Below, piece after piece: positions 52,111-60,905 of a stretch of 64,000 bases of DNA. The position numbers and the translations under genes are program-made. Source of the DNA: Spirosoma panaciterrae DSM 21099 (GTDB taxonomy: Bacteria > Bacteroidota > Bacteroidia > Cytophagales > Spirosomataceae). Below the pieces are notes generated by a model. It had not been told where the DNA came from and searched no databases. It saw nothing but the letters and a program-made list of their open reading frames with translations. How positions within the stretch are numbered: position 1 is the first letter of the stretch; every line of letters starts with the position of its first letter. The DNA lies in the NCBI RefSeq assembly GCF_000374025.1, contig NZ_KB893177.1, positions 154,374 through 218,373 on the forward strand. Reading direction: 5' to 3'.

Positions 52111-52155
52111 AAAATCAGAAAGACCCGCCCTAGCCAGGTGGGTCTTTCTGATTTT
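52111..52155. terminator. Bidirectional terminator after ferritin-like pair
   Basis: AAAATCAGAAAGACCC (52111-52126) and GGGTCTTTCTGATTTT (52140-52155) form a perfect 16-bp stem between convergent genes. Confidence 0.88.
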
Positions 52156-52173
52156 CATGGCTTCACGTTTACT

Positions 52174-53091
52174 TTATTCTAAACCAAACGCCGACAGCGC
52201 CACAAACTGACTTACCCGCGCCTGAATTTCTTCCTGAGTCAGATTCATAACACGTTCGGTACCAAACTTCTCTACGCAGAACGAGGCCATAGCCGACCCG
52301 TAAATGATAGCCCGTTTCATGTTATCGAACGAGGCATCATCTGTTTTGGCAATGTATCCGATAAACCCACCGGCAAACGTATCACCTGCTCCCGTCGGAT
52401 CGAATACTTCTTCAAGCGGCAAGGCAGGGGCAAAGAAAATTTTACCCTCACCAAAGAGCAGGGCTCCGTGCTCACCTTTCTTGATAATGACCGTTTTAGG
52501 GCCCATTCTCTGAATTTTAGCAGCCGCTTTTACCAGCGAATACTCATGCGTCAGCATACGGGCTTCTTCGTCGTTCAATACTAGCACATCGACCCGTTTG
52601 AGCAGATTCAGCAGATCGGCATTGGCAATCTCGATCCACAGGTTCATGGTATCCAGCACAATCAGCTTCGGGCGGTTGTGCAGCCGATCTATCACCAGTC
52701 CCTGAACAGCAGGTGAGGTATTCCCCAGCATCAGATAGTCGCAATCCTGATACGAATCGGGAATGATGGGGTTAAAATCGCCCATTACGTTCAACTGCAC
52801 TTCCACCGTATCGCGGGAGTTCATGTCGTTGTGATACTTACCCGACCAGAAGAATGTCTTCTCCCCTTTTCGAATTTCAAGCCCTTCAGTGTTTATACCA
52901 TGCTGATGCAGATCGTCAATCATGGCTTGCGGAAAATCGTCACCGACAACGGCCACCAGATTATTGGCGTTCACGAAGTAAGAAGCCGAAAGAGTGATAT
53001 ACGTAGCAGCACCGCCAATAATCTTATCGGTTTTGCCAAAGGGGGTTTCCAGCGCATCGAATGCTACGGAACCAACGGTCAGTAAGCTCAT
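52174..53091 (-). CDS. PfkB family carbohydrate/nucleoside kinase
   Basis: The protein has 305 residues from the ATG at 53091; an in-frame start at 53124 adds an improbable leader. Family signatures are TVGSVAFDALETPFG, IIGGAATYITLSASYF, VLNDEEARMLTHE and the catalytic DPTGAGDTFAGGFIGY, where the Asp is the base and the GAGD loop forms the anion hole. Substrates of this branch include sugars or nucleosides; adenosine kinase-like enzymes are similar, but no decision is possible. It follows the GNAT-like gene after a small hairpin. Confidence 0.9.
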   Translation of the reverse strand: MSLLTVGSVAFDALETPFGKTDKIIGGAATYITLSASYFVNANNLVAVVGDDFPQAMIDDLHQHGINTEGLEIRKGEKTFFWSGKYHNDMNSRDTVEVQLNVMGDFNPIIPDSYQDCDYLMLGNTSPAVQGLVIDRLHNRPKLIVLDTMNLWIEIANADLLNLLKRVDVLVLNDEEARMLTHEYSLVKAAAKIQRMGPKTVIIKKGEHGALLFGEGKIFFAPALPLEEVFDPTGAGDTFAGGFIGYIAKTDDASFDNMKRAIIYGSAMASFCVEKFGTERVMNLTQEEIQARVSQFVALSAFGLE

Positions 53092-53109
53092 ATTTTGTCT
53101 AGTTTTTTC

Positions 53110-53131
53110 GTTTAGGGTTTTCACTCTAAAC
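53110..53131 (-). repeat. 9-bp inverted repeat at gene junction
   Basis: GTTTAGGGT (53110-53118) and ACTCTAAAC (53123-53131) pair with one G-U. It touches the stop of the upstream gene (53131) and ends 18 nt before the kinase ATG, the same placement as the longer gap hairpins. Confidence 0.6.
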
Positions 53132-54327
53132 TATTTTTTCCGCCCAATTACCGGGCAACGTTTAAATGGTTTGGTGTCGTCGAATAATTTCCGGTAGGTA
53201 ATGTGGGTTTTGACGATTTTCGAACCGAGTTGGCTCACAAAACGCACCATAATCGGGTTGAAGTCACCTACCCAGTTCATTTCCAGCTCGGTATACTGAA
53301 AGTTCGGATTGTGATCGGCTTCGTGTGGCATCCGCAAAGCAATAGCCGCTTCAACACCTTTTCCCTGATGCTCGGGCGCTACGCCAAACACCACACCAAA
53401 CGCTTTGTGGTTCGTTTTCATGAGCATATGCCATAAAAACTTCAGTTTCCCGATCAGATCAAGTTTTCCGTTTACGTGTTTGAAGACCTGGTTGAGTTCG
53501 GGTAGGCAAACAAAAAAAGCTACTGGCTCACCCAGATAGTAGGCAAAGTAGATGATCTTTTCATCGATAACCGGCTTCAGCTTCTTCATCAGTAACTGAG
53601 CCTGCTCTGCCGACATTTCTTTCACGCCACTATGTCCGCCCCAGGCTGCATTGTAAATATGCCGAAACTGCTCGGCCGCTGCCGGAAGGTCTTTCTTGTC
53701 AATCGTTCGGAACGTATAGTCTGGATTTTGGTAGATCCGTTGCGCCCGGTCTTTTACCGCCTGCGACATGTCGACCAGTTTCGACCAGGTGGTTGGAATC
53801 CCGAATGTAAACTGTTTGAAATAATCCTGAAAACCGTATTTTTCGAAGAATGGAATATAGTAGGGTTTTGTATACGGCATACAATAGTTGGGCTCCCGAT
53901 CAAACCCATCGACCAGTAACCCCCACCAACGGTCGCGGTCACCAAAGTTGATCGGACCATCCATTGCCTCCATCCCCCGGCTTTGCAACCACGCTTTACC
54001 GGCATCAAACAGCATAAACGCAGCCGACTGATCGTCGATACATTCAAAAAAGCCGACTCCACCAGTAGGTTGCTCATTATCCAGGTTCGCCAGTTCGTAA
54101 TCGACGAAAGCAGCTATACGCCCGATGGTTTCACCTTTATTGTTGATGAGCAGGTACCGAATACACTCACCCCGCTCAAACCGCTTATTGCGAGCTGGGT
54201 CGAATACCTCTTCGACATCGGCATCCAGCGGCCGAATCCAACAAGGCTCATTCCGATAAAGCCGTACGGGAAACTGAATAAATTCTTTCTGGTATTGGGC
54301 ATTGGAGCCCACCTCAACTACCTGCAT
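53131..54327 (-). CDS. GNAT-like protein of Bacteroidota, unassigned
   Basis: The protein has 398 residues from the ATG at 54327, where homology-like sequence starts (MQVVEVGSNAQYQKEFIQFP); starts at 54357 or 54441 add unlikely N-termini. The N-terminal half resembles an N-acetyltransferase fold (RLYRNEPCWIRPLDADVEEV, NKGETIGRIAAFVDY, GGVGFFECID). The C-terminal half has VFGVAPEHQGKGVEAAIALRM, a GNAT acetyl-CoA loop pattern. Proteins of this type are widespread in the phylum and usually left as hypothetical. Its neighbours, a PfkB kinase and cysS, give no functional hint. Confidence 0.65.
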   Translation of the reverse strand: MQVVEVGSNAQYQKEFIQFPVRLYRNEPCWIRPLDADVEEVFDPARNKRFERGECIRYLLINNKGETIGRIAAFVDYELANLDNEQPTGGVGFFECIDDQSAAFMLFDAGKAWLQSRGMEAMDGPINFGDRDRWWGLLVDGFDREPNYCMPYTKPYYIPFFEKYGFQDYFKQFTFGIPTTWSKLVDMSQAVKDRAQRIYQNPDYTFRTIDKKDLPAAAEQFRHIYNAAWGGHSGVKEMSAEQAQLLMKKLKPVIDEKIIYFAYYLGEPVAFFVCLPELNQVFKHVNGKLDLIGKLKFLWHMLMKTNHKAFGVVFGVAPEHQGKGVEAAIALRMPHEADHNPNFQYTELEMNWVGDFNPIMVRFVSQLGSKIVKTHITYRKLFDDTKPFKRCPVIGRKK

Positions 54328-54584
54328 TCCTGACTGTAAGCGGGTCGAATTACCCATTAAAAACGCGAATATAACCAAAAGCTTTGGGTAGCCGTGGTAG
54401 GTTGTCGTTTTCCGCCGAACAATCCGTAACTTCGCCAGCATAAAACATATGCATTCCTGCCATGCAGCCTAAAGGAAACTTCTTTTTATCGGCCCACTGT
54501 TGTTGTTGAACCCAACAGCCGCTCGTATGGAGCCATTTGGCCCAAATTCCTTTATTCTGTATTCCTGAAACAGTCGATCTAGCA

Positions 54585-56078
54585 ATGCAACCGCTTCACC
54601 TGTACAATACTCTTTCGCGTAAAAAAGAATTATTTGAGCCGCTTAATCCACCTTATGTGGGTATGTACGTCTGCGGACCAACGGTTTACAACTATGTTCA
54701 CCTGGGCAACGTACGCACGTTCCTGACCTTCGATACGCTCTACCGTTACCTGACCTTTATCGGTTATAAAGTTCGGTATGTCCGCAACCTGACCGATGTT
54801 GGGCATCTGGTTGGCGATGGCGATGAGGGCGAGGACAAAATTGGCCGGATGGCAAAGCTCGAAAAGGTAGAACCGATGGAAATTGTTCAGCGATTTACGA
54901 ACGATTTCCATAACGTAATGGCGCAGTTCAACACGATTTCGCCTAGCATCGAGCCTACCGCAACAGGCCATATGGTCGAACAGATTGAGGCTGTTCAAAC
55001 GCTCCTTGCGAAGGGACTGGCCTATGAATCGAACGGGTCGGTATATTTCGATATCGATGCGTACAACCAGCGTGGCGGTAACTACGGCAAGCTTTCGGGC
55101 CGCATTCTGGACGATCTGCTCAACGAAACCCGCGAGCTAGATGGCCAATCAGAAAAACGGAGTCCGTTGGATTTTGCCATCTGGAAAAATGCTTCTCCCG
55201 AACACATCATGCGCTGGAACTCGCCCTGGGGAGAAGGTTTCCCGGGCTGGCACCTCGAATGCTCATGCATGAGTATGAAATATCTGGGTAAGCAATTCGA
55301 TATTCACGGTGGGGGTATGGATTTAAAATTCCCGCATCACGAATGCGAAATCGCCCAGGGCGATGGCCTGACGGGTGTTGAGCCGGTTCGCTATTGGATG
55401 CATTCGAACATGCTGACGGTAAACGGACAAAAAATGTCCAAGTCATTGGGTAACTCATTTCTTCCCGCCGAGCTGTTTGCCGGGAATCACCCCTTGCTCG
55501 ATCAACCCTACAGCCCAATGACAGTCCGGTTCTTTATGCTTCAATCGCATTACCGCAGCACGCTCGATTTTTCAAACGATGCACTCAAAGCGGCTCAGAA
55601 AGGCTATCGTCGACTGGCTAATGGCTTACGAATTGCAAAAACGTTGACCTACCAACCCGCTACAGATGAATCGGGACCGATCAGTGAAGATAAACAACAG
55701 GATATTCGGCAGGCGGTTCAGCAGTTTTACGATGCCCTAAATGATGATCTCAATACGGCTGTGGGGATTGCCCAACTATTCACGTTGCTGAAATACATCA
55801 ATATGCTGTATCTGAATCAGCTTCAGTCAGCCACATTGGGTGAAGAGGTTTTTAACCTGCTGAAAAGTTCGTTTGTCTCGTTTATGCAGGATGTTCTTGG
55901 ACTTACCGAAGAAGGGTCTTATAACCAGTCTATTCTGGAAGGATTATTAACCCTCTACCGCGAGTACAAAGAGCAGCGTCAATACGATAAGGTCGATCAG
56001 ATCCGCACTTATTTTAAAGCCCAGGGCCTGGCCATCAAAGACATGAAGCACCAGATCGACTGGGCCTATGAAGAGTAA
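54585..56078 (+). CDS. cysS: Cysteinyl-tRNA synthetase
   Basis: The protein has 497 residues from the ATG at 54585; an in-frame start at 54537 adds a 16-residue leader. Motifs are YVCGPTVYNYVHLGNVRTFL (Zn Cys and the HIGH-type HLGN), WHLECSCMSMKYLG (second Zn Cys), IHGGGMDLKFPHHECEIAQ (Zn His and Glu, with C in place of the usual N) and KMSKSLGN. It charges tRNA-Cys. The next gene is reached through a region of tandem decamers. Confidence 0.97.
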   Translation: MQPLHLYNTLSRKKELFEPLNPPYVGMYVCGPTVYNYVHLGNVRTFLTFDTLYRYLTFIGYKVRYVRNLTDVGHLVGDGDEGEDKIGRMAKLEKVEPMEIVQRFTNDFHNVMAQFNTISPSIEPTATGHMVEQIEAVQTLLAKGLAYESNGSVYFDIDAYNQRGGNYGKLSGRILDDLLNETRELDGQSEKRSPLDFAIWKNASPEHIMRWNSPWGEGFPGWHLECSCMSMKYLGKQFDIHGGGMDLKFPHHECEIAQGDGLTGVEPVRYWMHSNMLTVNGQKMSKSLGNSFLPAELFAGNHPLLDQPYSPMTVRFFMLQSHYRSTLDFSNDALKAAQKGYRRLANGLRIAKTLTYQPATDESGPISEDKQQDIRQAVQQFYDALNDDLNTAVGIAQLFTLLKYINMLYLNQLQSATLGEEVFNLLKSSFVSFMQDVLGLTEEGSYNQSILEGLLTLYREYKEQRQYDKVDQIRTYFKAQGLAIKDMKHQIDWAYEE

Positions 56079-56080
56079 AA

Positions 56081-56183
56081 GGTCATTTTTTGCCATCAAT
56101 AGTCATCGTGTCATTGACTACGATCAACGACCAACTAGCTTATGACTATAAATGACCATAAAATGACCATTAATGCCTACAAA
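56081..56183 (+). repeat. Decayed inverted repeat and ATG-bearing tandem decamers
   Basis: GGTCATT (56081-56087) pairs with AATGACC (56151-56157), and ATAGTCAT (56099-56106) with ATGACTAT (56142-56149). From 56142 a 10-11 bp unit recurs: ATGACTATAA, ATGACCATAAA, ATGACCATTA, ATGCCTACAAA, then the start ATGACG at 56184. Three of the ATGs (56142, 56163, 56184) share the coding frame. It fills the gap between cysS and the M28 peptidase gene. Confidence 0.75.
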
Positions 56184-57209
56184 ATGACGAAATCCATCCT
56201 TGCTTATTCGATAGCCCTTACGCTATTGACTACCAGCGCCTGCAAAACAAAACAGTCGCAGAGTGATACAACCCAGACGACCGAACAAAAAACCGTATCA
56301 GCACCTGCTTTCAACGCCGACTCGGCCTACACCTATATTGAAAAACAGGTGGCCTTTGGTCCACGCGTACCCAACACACCCGCTCACACCCAGACCGGCA
56401 ATTATCTGGTCACAAAGTTGAAGCAGTTCGGCTGTGAGGTTACCCAGCAATCGTTTGTAGCCACTACCTGGGATGGAAAAAAGCTGAATGCGCTCAATAT
56501 CATCGGTAGTATTAACCCCAAAGCCACAAAACGGATAGTACTTGCTTCGCACTGGGATTCGCGCCCACATGCCGATAATGACCCCGACAAAGCGGATCAA
56601 AATAAACCCGTTACGGCCGCCAATGACGGAGCTAGTGGCGTTGGGGTATTGCTCGAACTGGCTCGCACCATTCAGCAAAGCAATCAGAAACCAACTGAGG
56701 GCATCGACATTATATTCTTCGATGCTGAAGACTGGGGAAATGGGGAAAAAGCCAGCAATGATTTTGAACAGGCCAGTGGCAATCAGTTCGACTATATAGG
56801 CTTCTGTTTAGGTTCACGCTATTGGGCAAAAAACCTTCATAAACCGGGTTATTCAGCATACTACGGCATTTTGCTGGATATGGTCGGAGCCAAAGGGGCT
56901 ACGTTTGCGAAAGAAGGCCTATCGATGCAATTTGCACCAACTGTAGTCAACAATGTGTGGCAAACAGCCAGTAACGCCGGGTATAGTCAGTATTTCGTTG
57001 ATACCCCCGGTGGGCAAATTACGGACGACCATGTAGCGCCGAATACAATCGCCAAGATTCCGATGATCGATATTATCCATACCAACATCGGTACAGGTGG
57101 TTTCTTTCCGGGCTGGCATACGGCCGAAGATGATATGCGTAGTATTGATAAAGGCACGCTGAAGGCTGTTGGGCAAACCCTTCTGCAAGTGCTTTATAAC
57201 GAAGAATAA
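56184..57209 (+). CDS. M28 family metallopeptidase / glutaminyl cyclase-like lipoprotein
   Basis: The protein has 341 residues from the ATG at 56184, which gives a lipoprotein signal (SILAYSIALTLLTTSAC). The zinc-site order fits M28: LASHWDSRPHADN (His, Asp), NDGASGVGVLLELART, DAEDWG (Glu), and TNIGTGGFFPGWHTAEDDM (His). The HWDSRP and GASGVGVLLELAR patterns are like bacterial glutaminyl-peptide cyclotransferases, so it may form N-terminal pyroglutamate instead of cutting peptides. It is followed after 3 nt by a small lipoprotein gene. Confidence 0.9.
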   Translation: MTKSILAYSIALTLLTTSACKTKQSQSDTTQTTEQKTVSAPAFNADSAYTYIEKQVAFGPRVPNTPAHTQTGNYLVTKLKQFGCEVTQQSFVATTWDGKKLNALNIIGSINPKATKRIVLASHWDSRPHADNDPDKADQNKPVTAANDGASGVGVLLELARTIQQSNQKPTEGIDIIFFDAEDWGNGEKASNDFEQASGNQFDYIGFCLGSRYWAKNLHKPGYSAYYGILLDMVGAKGATFAKEGLSMQFAPTVVNNVWQTASNAGYSQYFVDTPGGQITDDHVAPNTIAKIPMIDIIHTNIGTGGFFPGWHTAEDDMRSIDKGTLKAVGQTLLQVLYNEE

Positions 57210-57212
57210 ACC

Positions 57213-57653
57213 ATGAGCGAACGCGTGAAGACCGGGCTGGCGAACCAACCAAAGAGCGACTATTGGCGTCAAAGCCTATTCTGGTTGTTCAGTATACTCT
57301 TGGCAGGAATTACTGGATGTAGTTCAGCACCGGATCAATTTGGCAAGCTGGATATAAAAAAATGGCGGGGCGACCGGGGCGGTTGTAATGGCGTTCGGGA
57401 TAGAATCCTTCCCGATTTCAAAGCCGAAATTCAACACCTGAAAGGCAAATCGGCCAACGAAATCGGTGAATTACTCGGTCGGCCGGACATAAACCAGATT
57501 GCCGACCGCAACCAGAAGTTTTACATCTACTTTCTGGAGAAAGGCCCTCAGTGCGATCAGGCTGGAGCCAAATCGAACAGCCGGTCTGTAGCGATTCGTA
57601 TGAGTGCGATTGGGCTGGCAACAGAAGTTACGTTCCAGAATGGGATACCATAA
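57213..57653 (+). CDS. Small lipoprotein of unknown function
   Basis: The protein has 146 residues. A hydrophobic segment ending in LLAGITGC gives a lipobox. The mature part contains KGKSANEIGELLGRPD and YIYFLEKGPQCD, reminiscent of SmpA/BamE-like folds (LLGxP followed by beta strands), though the similarity is only in pattern. It follows the M28 gene by 3 nt and probably shares its transcript. No role can be given. Confidence 0.55.
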   Translation: MSERVKTGLANQPKSDYWRQSLFWLFSILLAGITGCSSAPDQFGKLDIKKWRGDRGGCNGVRDRILPDFKAEIQHLKGKSANEIGELLGRPDINQIADRNQKFYIYFLEKGPQCDQAGAKSNSRSVAIRMSAIGLATEVTFQNGIP

Positions 57654-57688
57654 CGTGGACAAGATGCTGGTACGCCAGCCCAGGCACG

Positions 57689-58261
57689 TTACAAATAAAA
57701 CTTTTTTCGTTCGATCATCTCTTCTACCACGTCCGGCACCATGTAGCGGATAGACCGGTTGGCCCGGACGCAATCCCGGATAAACGTAGCTGATATATCC
57801 AGCAGTGGCGCGTTTATTACCCGCACATTCGCATGGGTTTTGAAAGGGCTTTCTATCGCGCGTGGTCGTTGGTACACGTATAGGCCATAATACTCCAGAA
57901 TCTTGTCGTAGTTTTTCCAGTTGGCGAATTGCTCCAGATTATCCTCACCCATAATCAGCCGGAAGGTATGTTGCGGATACTTTTCACTAAGCCGAACGAG
58001 CGTGTCGATAGTATAGCTGGGCCGAGCCATAGAGAATTCAATATCGGTAGCTTTCAGACGACTATTGTCAGCAATGGCCCGCTCCACCATATCAAGCCGA
58101 TCGAATTCATGCAATAAGCTTTTTGTCTTTTTAAACGGGTTCTGGGGCGACACCACAAACCAGACCTGGTCCAGGTCAGTGGTCGTTGCCATTGTATTGG
58201 CAATAATCAGGTGCCCAACATGAATTGGGTTGAACGAGCCAAAGAATAAGCCAATTTTCAT
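57689..58261 (-). CDS. nadD: Nicotinate-nucleotide adenylyltransferase
   Basis: The protein has 190 residues from the ATG at 58261; the frame is open to 58345, but that part is translation of the inverted repeat. Motifs are KIGLFFGSFNPIHVGHLIIA (ATP site), VWFVVSPQNPFKK, FRLIMGEDNLEQF and DISATFIRDC (ISxTxIR type). It adenylates nicotinate mononucleotide in NAD synthesis. It lies downstream of gmk, separated by a 43-bp hairpin. Confidence 0.95.
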   Translation of the reverse strand: MKIGLFFGSFNPIHVGHLIIANTMATTTDLDQVWFVVSPQNPFKKTKSLLHEFDRLDMVERAIADNSRLKATDIEFSMARPSYTIDTLVRLSEKYPQHTFRLIMGEDNLEQFANWKNYDKILEYYGLYVYQRPRAIESPFKTHANVRVINAPLLDISATFIRDCVRANRSIRYMVPDVVEEMIERKKFYL

Positions 58262-58277
58262 TGTATTTGTAGTGTTG

Positions 58278-58376
58278 TAGTAATAGGAGCGAGGAGTGAG
58301 TAACAGGAGTGGCTGACGCATCAGTAAGTTGCGTGCGTCAGCCACTCCTATTACTCACTCCTCGCTCCTATTACTA
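58278..58376. repeat. 43-bp inverted repeat between gmk and nadD (H14)
   Basis: Arms 58278-58320 and 58334-58376 pair over 43 bp with one mismatch and a 13-nt loop. The arm shows internal repeats (TAATAGGAG, then TAACAGGAG, and GGAGCGA, GGAGTGA). It ends 1 nt from the gmk stop and 16 nt from the nadD start, so it fills the gap. Confidence 0.94.
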
Positions 58377-58377
58377 A

Positions 58378-58977
58378 TTAAATCATTGTCCCCTTTGGGG
58401 GAACCTGGTTCTTCTGAACAAAATCATCGACGAGTTTCTGGGCTTTCTGTAGGGAGGTTTCAAGCTCATCATTCATGAGAACTACATCGAACCGATCCTG
58501 GAAGCTCATTTCAAAATGCACTTTAAACAGTCTTCGAGACAAGCTTTCTTCCGTTTCAGAACCACGACCAATCAGCCGCTGGCGCAGGGTTGCCTCATCC
58601 GGCACCTTGACAAATACAGCCAACGCCTTATCGCCGTAATAGTTTTTCAGTTTTAATCCCCCCTGAACGTCCACATCGAATAGGACATGCTTGCCACTAG
58701 CCCAGACACGTTCAATTTCTGACTTAAGTGTGCCGTAAAATGCCCCGGTATACACTTCTTCCCATTCCACGAATTCATCGTTATCGATTCGCTGTTTAAA
58801 ATCTTCCGGTGTCAGAAAATAGTAGTCTTTTCCGTTTTCTTCACTACGGCCCCGACGGTCGCGCGTGCATGCCGAAATGGAAAAGCCGAGATTGTTGTTC
58901 TCGGCCAGCAAGTGCTTAACGATGGTCGTTTTTCCGGAACCTGATGGAGCCGAAAAAATAATCAATTTACCTTCCAA
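58378..58977 (-). CDS. gmk: Guanylate kinase
   Basis: The protein has 199 residues. The P-loop is [19 protein letters not shown], and later [21 protein letters not shown] and [16 protein letters not shown] are typical of Gmk. It phosphorylates GMP to GDP. The start is a TTG at 58977, since no in-frame ATG exists between it and an upstream stop at 58990-58992. A 16-bp hairpin ends 27 nt upstream. The gene lies between the anti-sigma and nadD genes on the same strand. Confidence 0.95.
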   Translation of the reverse strand: MEGKLIIFSAPSGSGKTTIVKHLLAENNNLGFSISACTRDRRGRSEENGKDYYFLTPEDFKQRIDNDEFVEWEEVYTGAFYGTLKSEIERVWASGKHVLFDVDVQGGLKLKNYYGDKALAVFVKVPDEATLRQRLIGRGSETEESLSRRLFKVHFEMSFQDRFDVVLMNDELETSLQKAQKLVDDFVQKNQVPPKGTMI

Positions 58978-59004
58978 GTGATGACTGGTTTACGGTATAA
59001 AATT

Positions 59005-59056
59005 AATTAGGGTAATTAAGACTGCTTTACTAAGCTTCGCCTTAATTACCCTAATT
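59005..59056. repeat. 16-bp inverted repeat before gmk (H15)
   Basis: AATTAGGGTAATTAAG (59005-59020) and its inverse at 59041-59056 pair perfectly around a 20-nt loop. It begins 13 nt after the anti-sigma stop. Confidence 0.85.
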
Positions 59057-59069
59057 GCTACGGTCACTA

Positions 59070-59354
59070 CTAACTAAAACTTAGAATCCGGGTCTTAATG
59101 GTTGCCACCAATTGCTCAGGGCAACATCTTTTTTCTATGCGCTTAGTCAACAGCTCTTTCACTTCCTTTTCGAGTTGATACATCTGAATACAGGGCTTGC
59201 ACGACTCGAGATTCGCTTTTGCTCTGGCAAGCTGTTGTTCGGTGGCTTCTCCATCCAAAATCAACTGAATTAGCTTCAGGCAGTCAGCCCGGTGACTGCA
59301 ATGTTCTTTCATCTCTGGCTTAGTGCCTGACGAGGATGGTAACGGCGTTTGCAT
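59070..59354 (-). CDS. Zinc-finger anti-sigma factor (RsrA-like)
   Basis: The protein has 94 residues. The segment HCSHRADCLKLIQLILDGEA, then ANLESCKPCIQMYQLEKEV, gives the H..C..C spacing of ZAS-type anti-sigma factors; a conserved CCPEQLVATIKTRI follows, as in SigR-RsrA partners. It probably binds and inhibits the sigma factor encoded 82 nt upstream and may release it upon oxidation, as RsrA does, but this is inference. The start ATG is partly inside a small TTGGAA/TTCCAA stem (59354-59377), which could couple its translation to the sigma gene. Confidence 0.8.
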   Translation of the reverse strand: MQTPLPSSSGTKPEMKEHCSHRADCLKLIQLILDGEATEQQLARAKANLESCKPCIQMYQLEKEVKELLTKRIEKRCCPEQLVATIKTRILSFS

Positions 59355-59435
59355 TGGAAAAATTTTATTAATTCCAAGAATAATAATAACTAAGAGTTAT
59401 CAGCAGAACCAAAATTGACTTATAAAAAGTTCGGT

Positions 59436-60143
59436 TTATTCGTCATTTTCTTCCTTGTACCCCATTGAAGAAGCGTAATCACGCAATTTCTCTTTCAGCA
59501 GGTTACGAGCGCGGTGCAAGCGGGAACGAACAGTGCCAATTGGAATATCCAGAATCTTGGCCATTTCCTCATATGTGAATCCTTCAATATCACAAAGAAT
59601 AATGACCGTACGGAAATCAACAGGCAGCGAGTTCAGAGCCGTTGCTACTTCATCGCCAATTAAATCAGAAACGGACTCAGCCCGCAGGTCGACCGTATGT
59701 TCAGATTCGGCATCTTCAGAGTTATAAGTCGTTTCAACGTCCTGATAATCTACTTTAGCCGGTTCCTTACTTTTCTTCCGATAATCGTTGATGAAACTGT
59801 TCTTCAAAATCCGAAACAGCCATGCTTTAGCGTTAGTTCCTTGCTCAAACGAGGAAATGAACCGAAACGCCTTCAGATAAGTGTCCTGCACCAGATCGTT
59901 CGCATCGTCCTCATCCATTGTCAGACGAAACGCGAAGTTGTACATGGAGTCAATGTGTGGCATAAACTCCTTATTAAAGATCTGGTACTTCTGCTCTTCA
60001 GAATAGCCACGAGCAGGCGCATTAGCCTCTGGCTGTTCGGCAGAATCGCTGTCGGGTAAAAATTGATCCGGTTCGGTCGGTCCGCCGATGCGGTTCCGGT
60101 CGCTGGTTGGCGTATCTGACATAACTTCGGGAATAGTCGCCAT
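59436..60143 (-). CDS. SigR/RpoE-like ECF sigma factor
   Basis: The protein has 235 residues from the ATG at 60143; starts at 60185 or 60122 are also open. An acidic, low-complexity N-terminal stretch of about 50 residues precedes region 2 (MYNFAFRLTMDEDDANDLVQ, AKAWLFRILKNSFINDYRKK) and region 4 (LPVDFRTVIILCDIEGFTYE, IPIGTVRSRLHRARNLLKE). It is paired with the downstream zinc anti-sigma gene. Upstream, a 24-bp inverted repeat lies 172 nt from the start. It is a likely oxidative or envelope stress regulator. Confidence 0.92.
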   Translation of the reverse strand: MATIPEVMSDTPTSDRNRIGGPTEPDQFLPDSDSAEQPEANAPARGYSEEQKYQIFNKEFMPHIDSMYNFAFRLTMDEDDANDLVQDTYLKAFRFISSFEQGTNAKAWLFRILKNSFINDYRKKSKEPAKVDYQDVETTYNSEDAESEHTVDLRAESVSDLIGDEVATALNSLPVDFRTVIILCDIEGFTYEEMAKILDIPIGTVRSRLHRARNLLKEKLRDYASSMGYKEENDE

Positions 60144-60315
60144 AAAAGTAAGAGTTAATTGCCGTTTCCAATCGGCAACACTCAACGAATTCGATAATTA
60201 CCCGATCCAAATCGCTGAGTTTTTTAAAAATGACTGCAAAAATTAATCCTTTGTTCAAAAACAGCGGATAAAAATGACTATTTATGACGATTTGGCAGGA
60301 ACGATTCAGAACCTG

Positions 60316-60377
60316 ACAACGTTAAAGCCGACCGATCAATGCATATACACGTTTTGATCGGTCGGCTTTAACGTTGT
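60316..60377. repeat. 24-bp perfect inverted repeat (H16)
   Basis: Arms 60316-60339 and 60354-60377 pair perfectly over 24 bp with a 14-nt loop. It begins 12 nt after the stop of the hypothetical gene at 60390 and lies upstream of the sigma gene. It is likely a terminator-like or regulatory hairpin. Confidence 0.9.
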
Positions 60378-60389
60378 TTTCTTTACCAA

Positions 60390-60887
60390 TTAAGCAGTAG
60401 CGGGTTTAAAATAGCGCTTGAGCCAGGAGTTGGCGGCTGGTATCTGCCAATCTGCCAAAAACTCTGCTTTTGTTTTTACTAATGTATTGATAACGGTCGT
60501 GTCAGGTGTCAGTAAGCCATCAGCCACCGCTCGTTTGATAGCTGGCAAAGCAATCGTCTGTAGAGCCCCTTCAGCCGACAGAATAGCGGCCGAACGATCA
60601 AACCAATCAACGCCAACCTGCTGCCCAATTTCCTGCAATGTGCGAACAGACGAGTCGATTGAGCAGCCACTAGGTAAAGTAACCCCTTCATCAACCCCTA
60701 CCACAATGAACCGATTCTCGATCACTTTCGCGGAAGACAGCAGCGGTTCACCATGGGCCGCCCATTGGTTTAAGGCGGTTTGCAAAGAGACCTCAATCGT
60801 TTTCACTTCTTCATCCGTCAGGGGACGATTTGCCTGGTATATCCATACACGGGCATGGTCGGGCAGTTTGTCGAAATCGATGTACAT
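60390..60887 (-). CDS. Conserved hypothetical protein of Bacteroidota
   Basis: The protein has 165 residues, without signal or membrane segment. It begins MYIDFDKLPDHARVWIYQAN, with a middle NQWAAHGEPLLSSAKVIENR and VVGVDEGVTLPSGCSIDSSV. I recall similar small proteins in this phylum that are labelled ABC transporter ATPase in databases, but there is no Walker motif here, so the label is wrong for this sequence. It lies between two perfect hairpins in a minus-strand run. No function can be proposed. Confidence 0.65.
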   Translation of the reverse strand: MYIDFDKLPDHARVWIYQANRPLTDEEVKTIEVSLQTALNQWAAHGEPLLSSAKVIENRFIVVGVDEGVTLPSGCSIDSSVRTLQEIGQQVGVDWFDRSAAILSAEGALQTIALPAIKRAVADGLLTPDTTVINTLVKTKAEFLADWQIPAANSWLKRYFKPATA

Positions 60888-60905
60888 AATAAATCAATGT
60901 AGTAT

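Noticed and set aside
60390..60887. ABC transporter ATPase label
   Set aside because: No Walker A, signature or Walker B motif is present.
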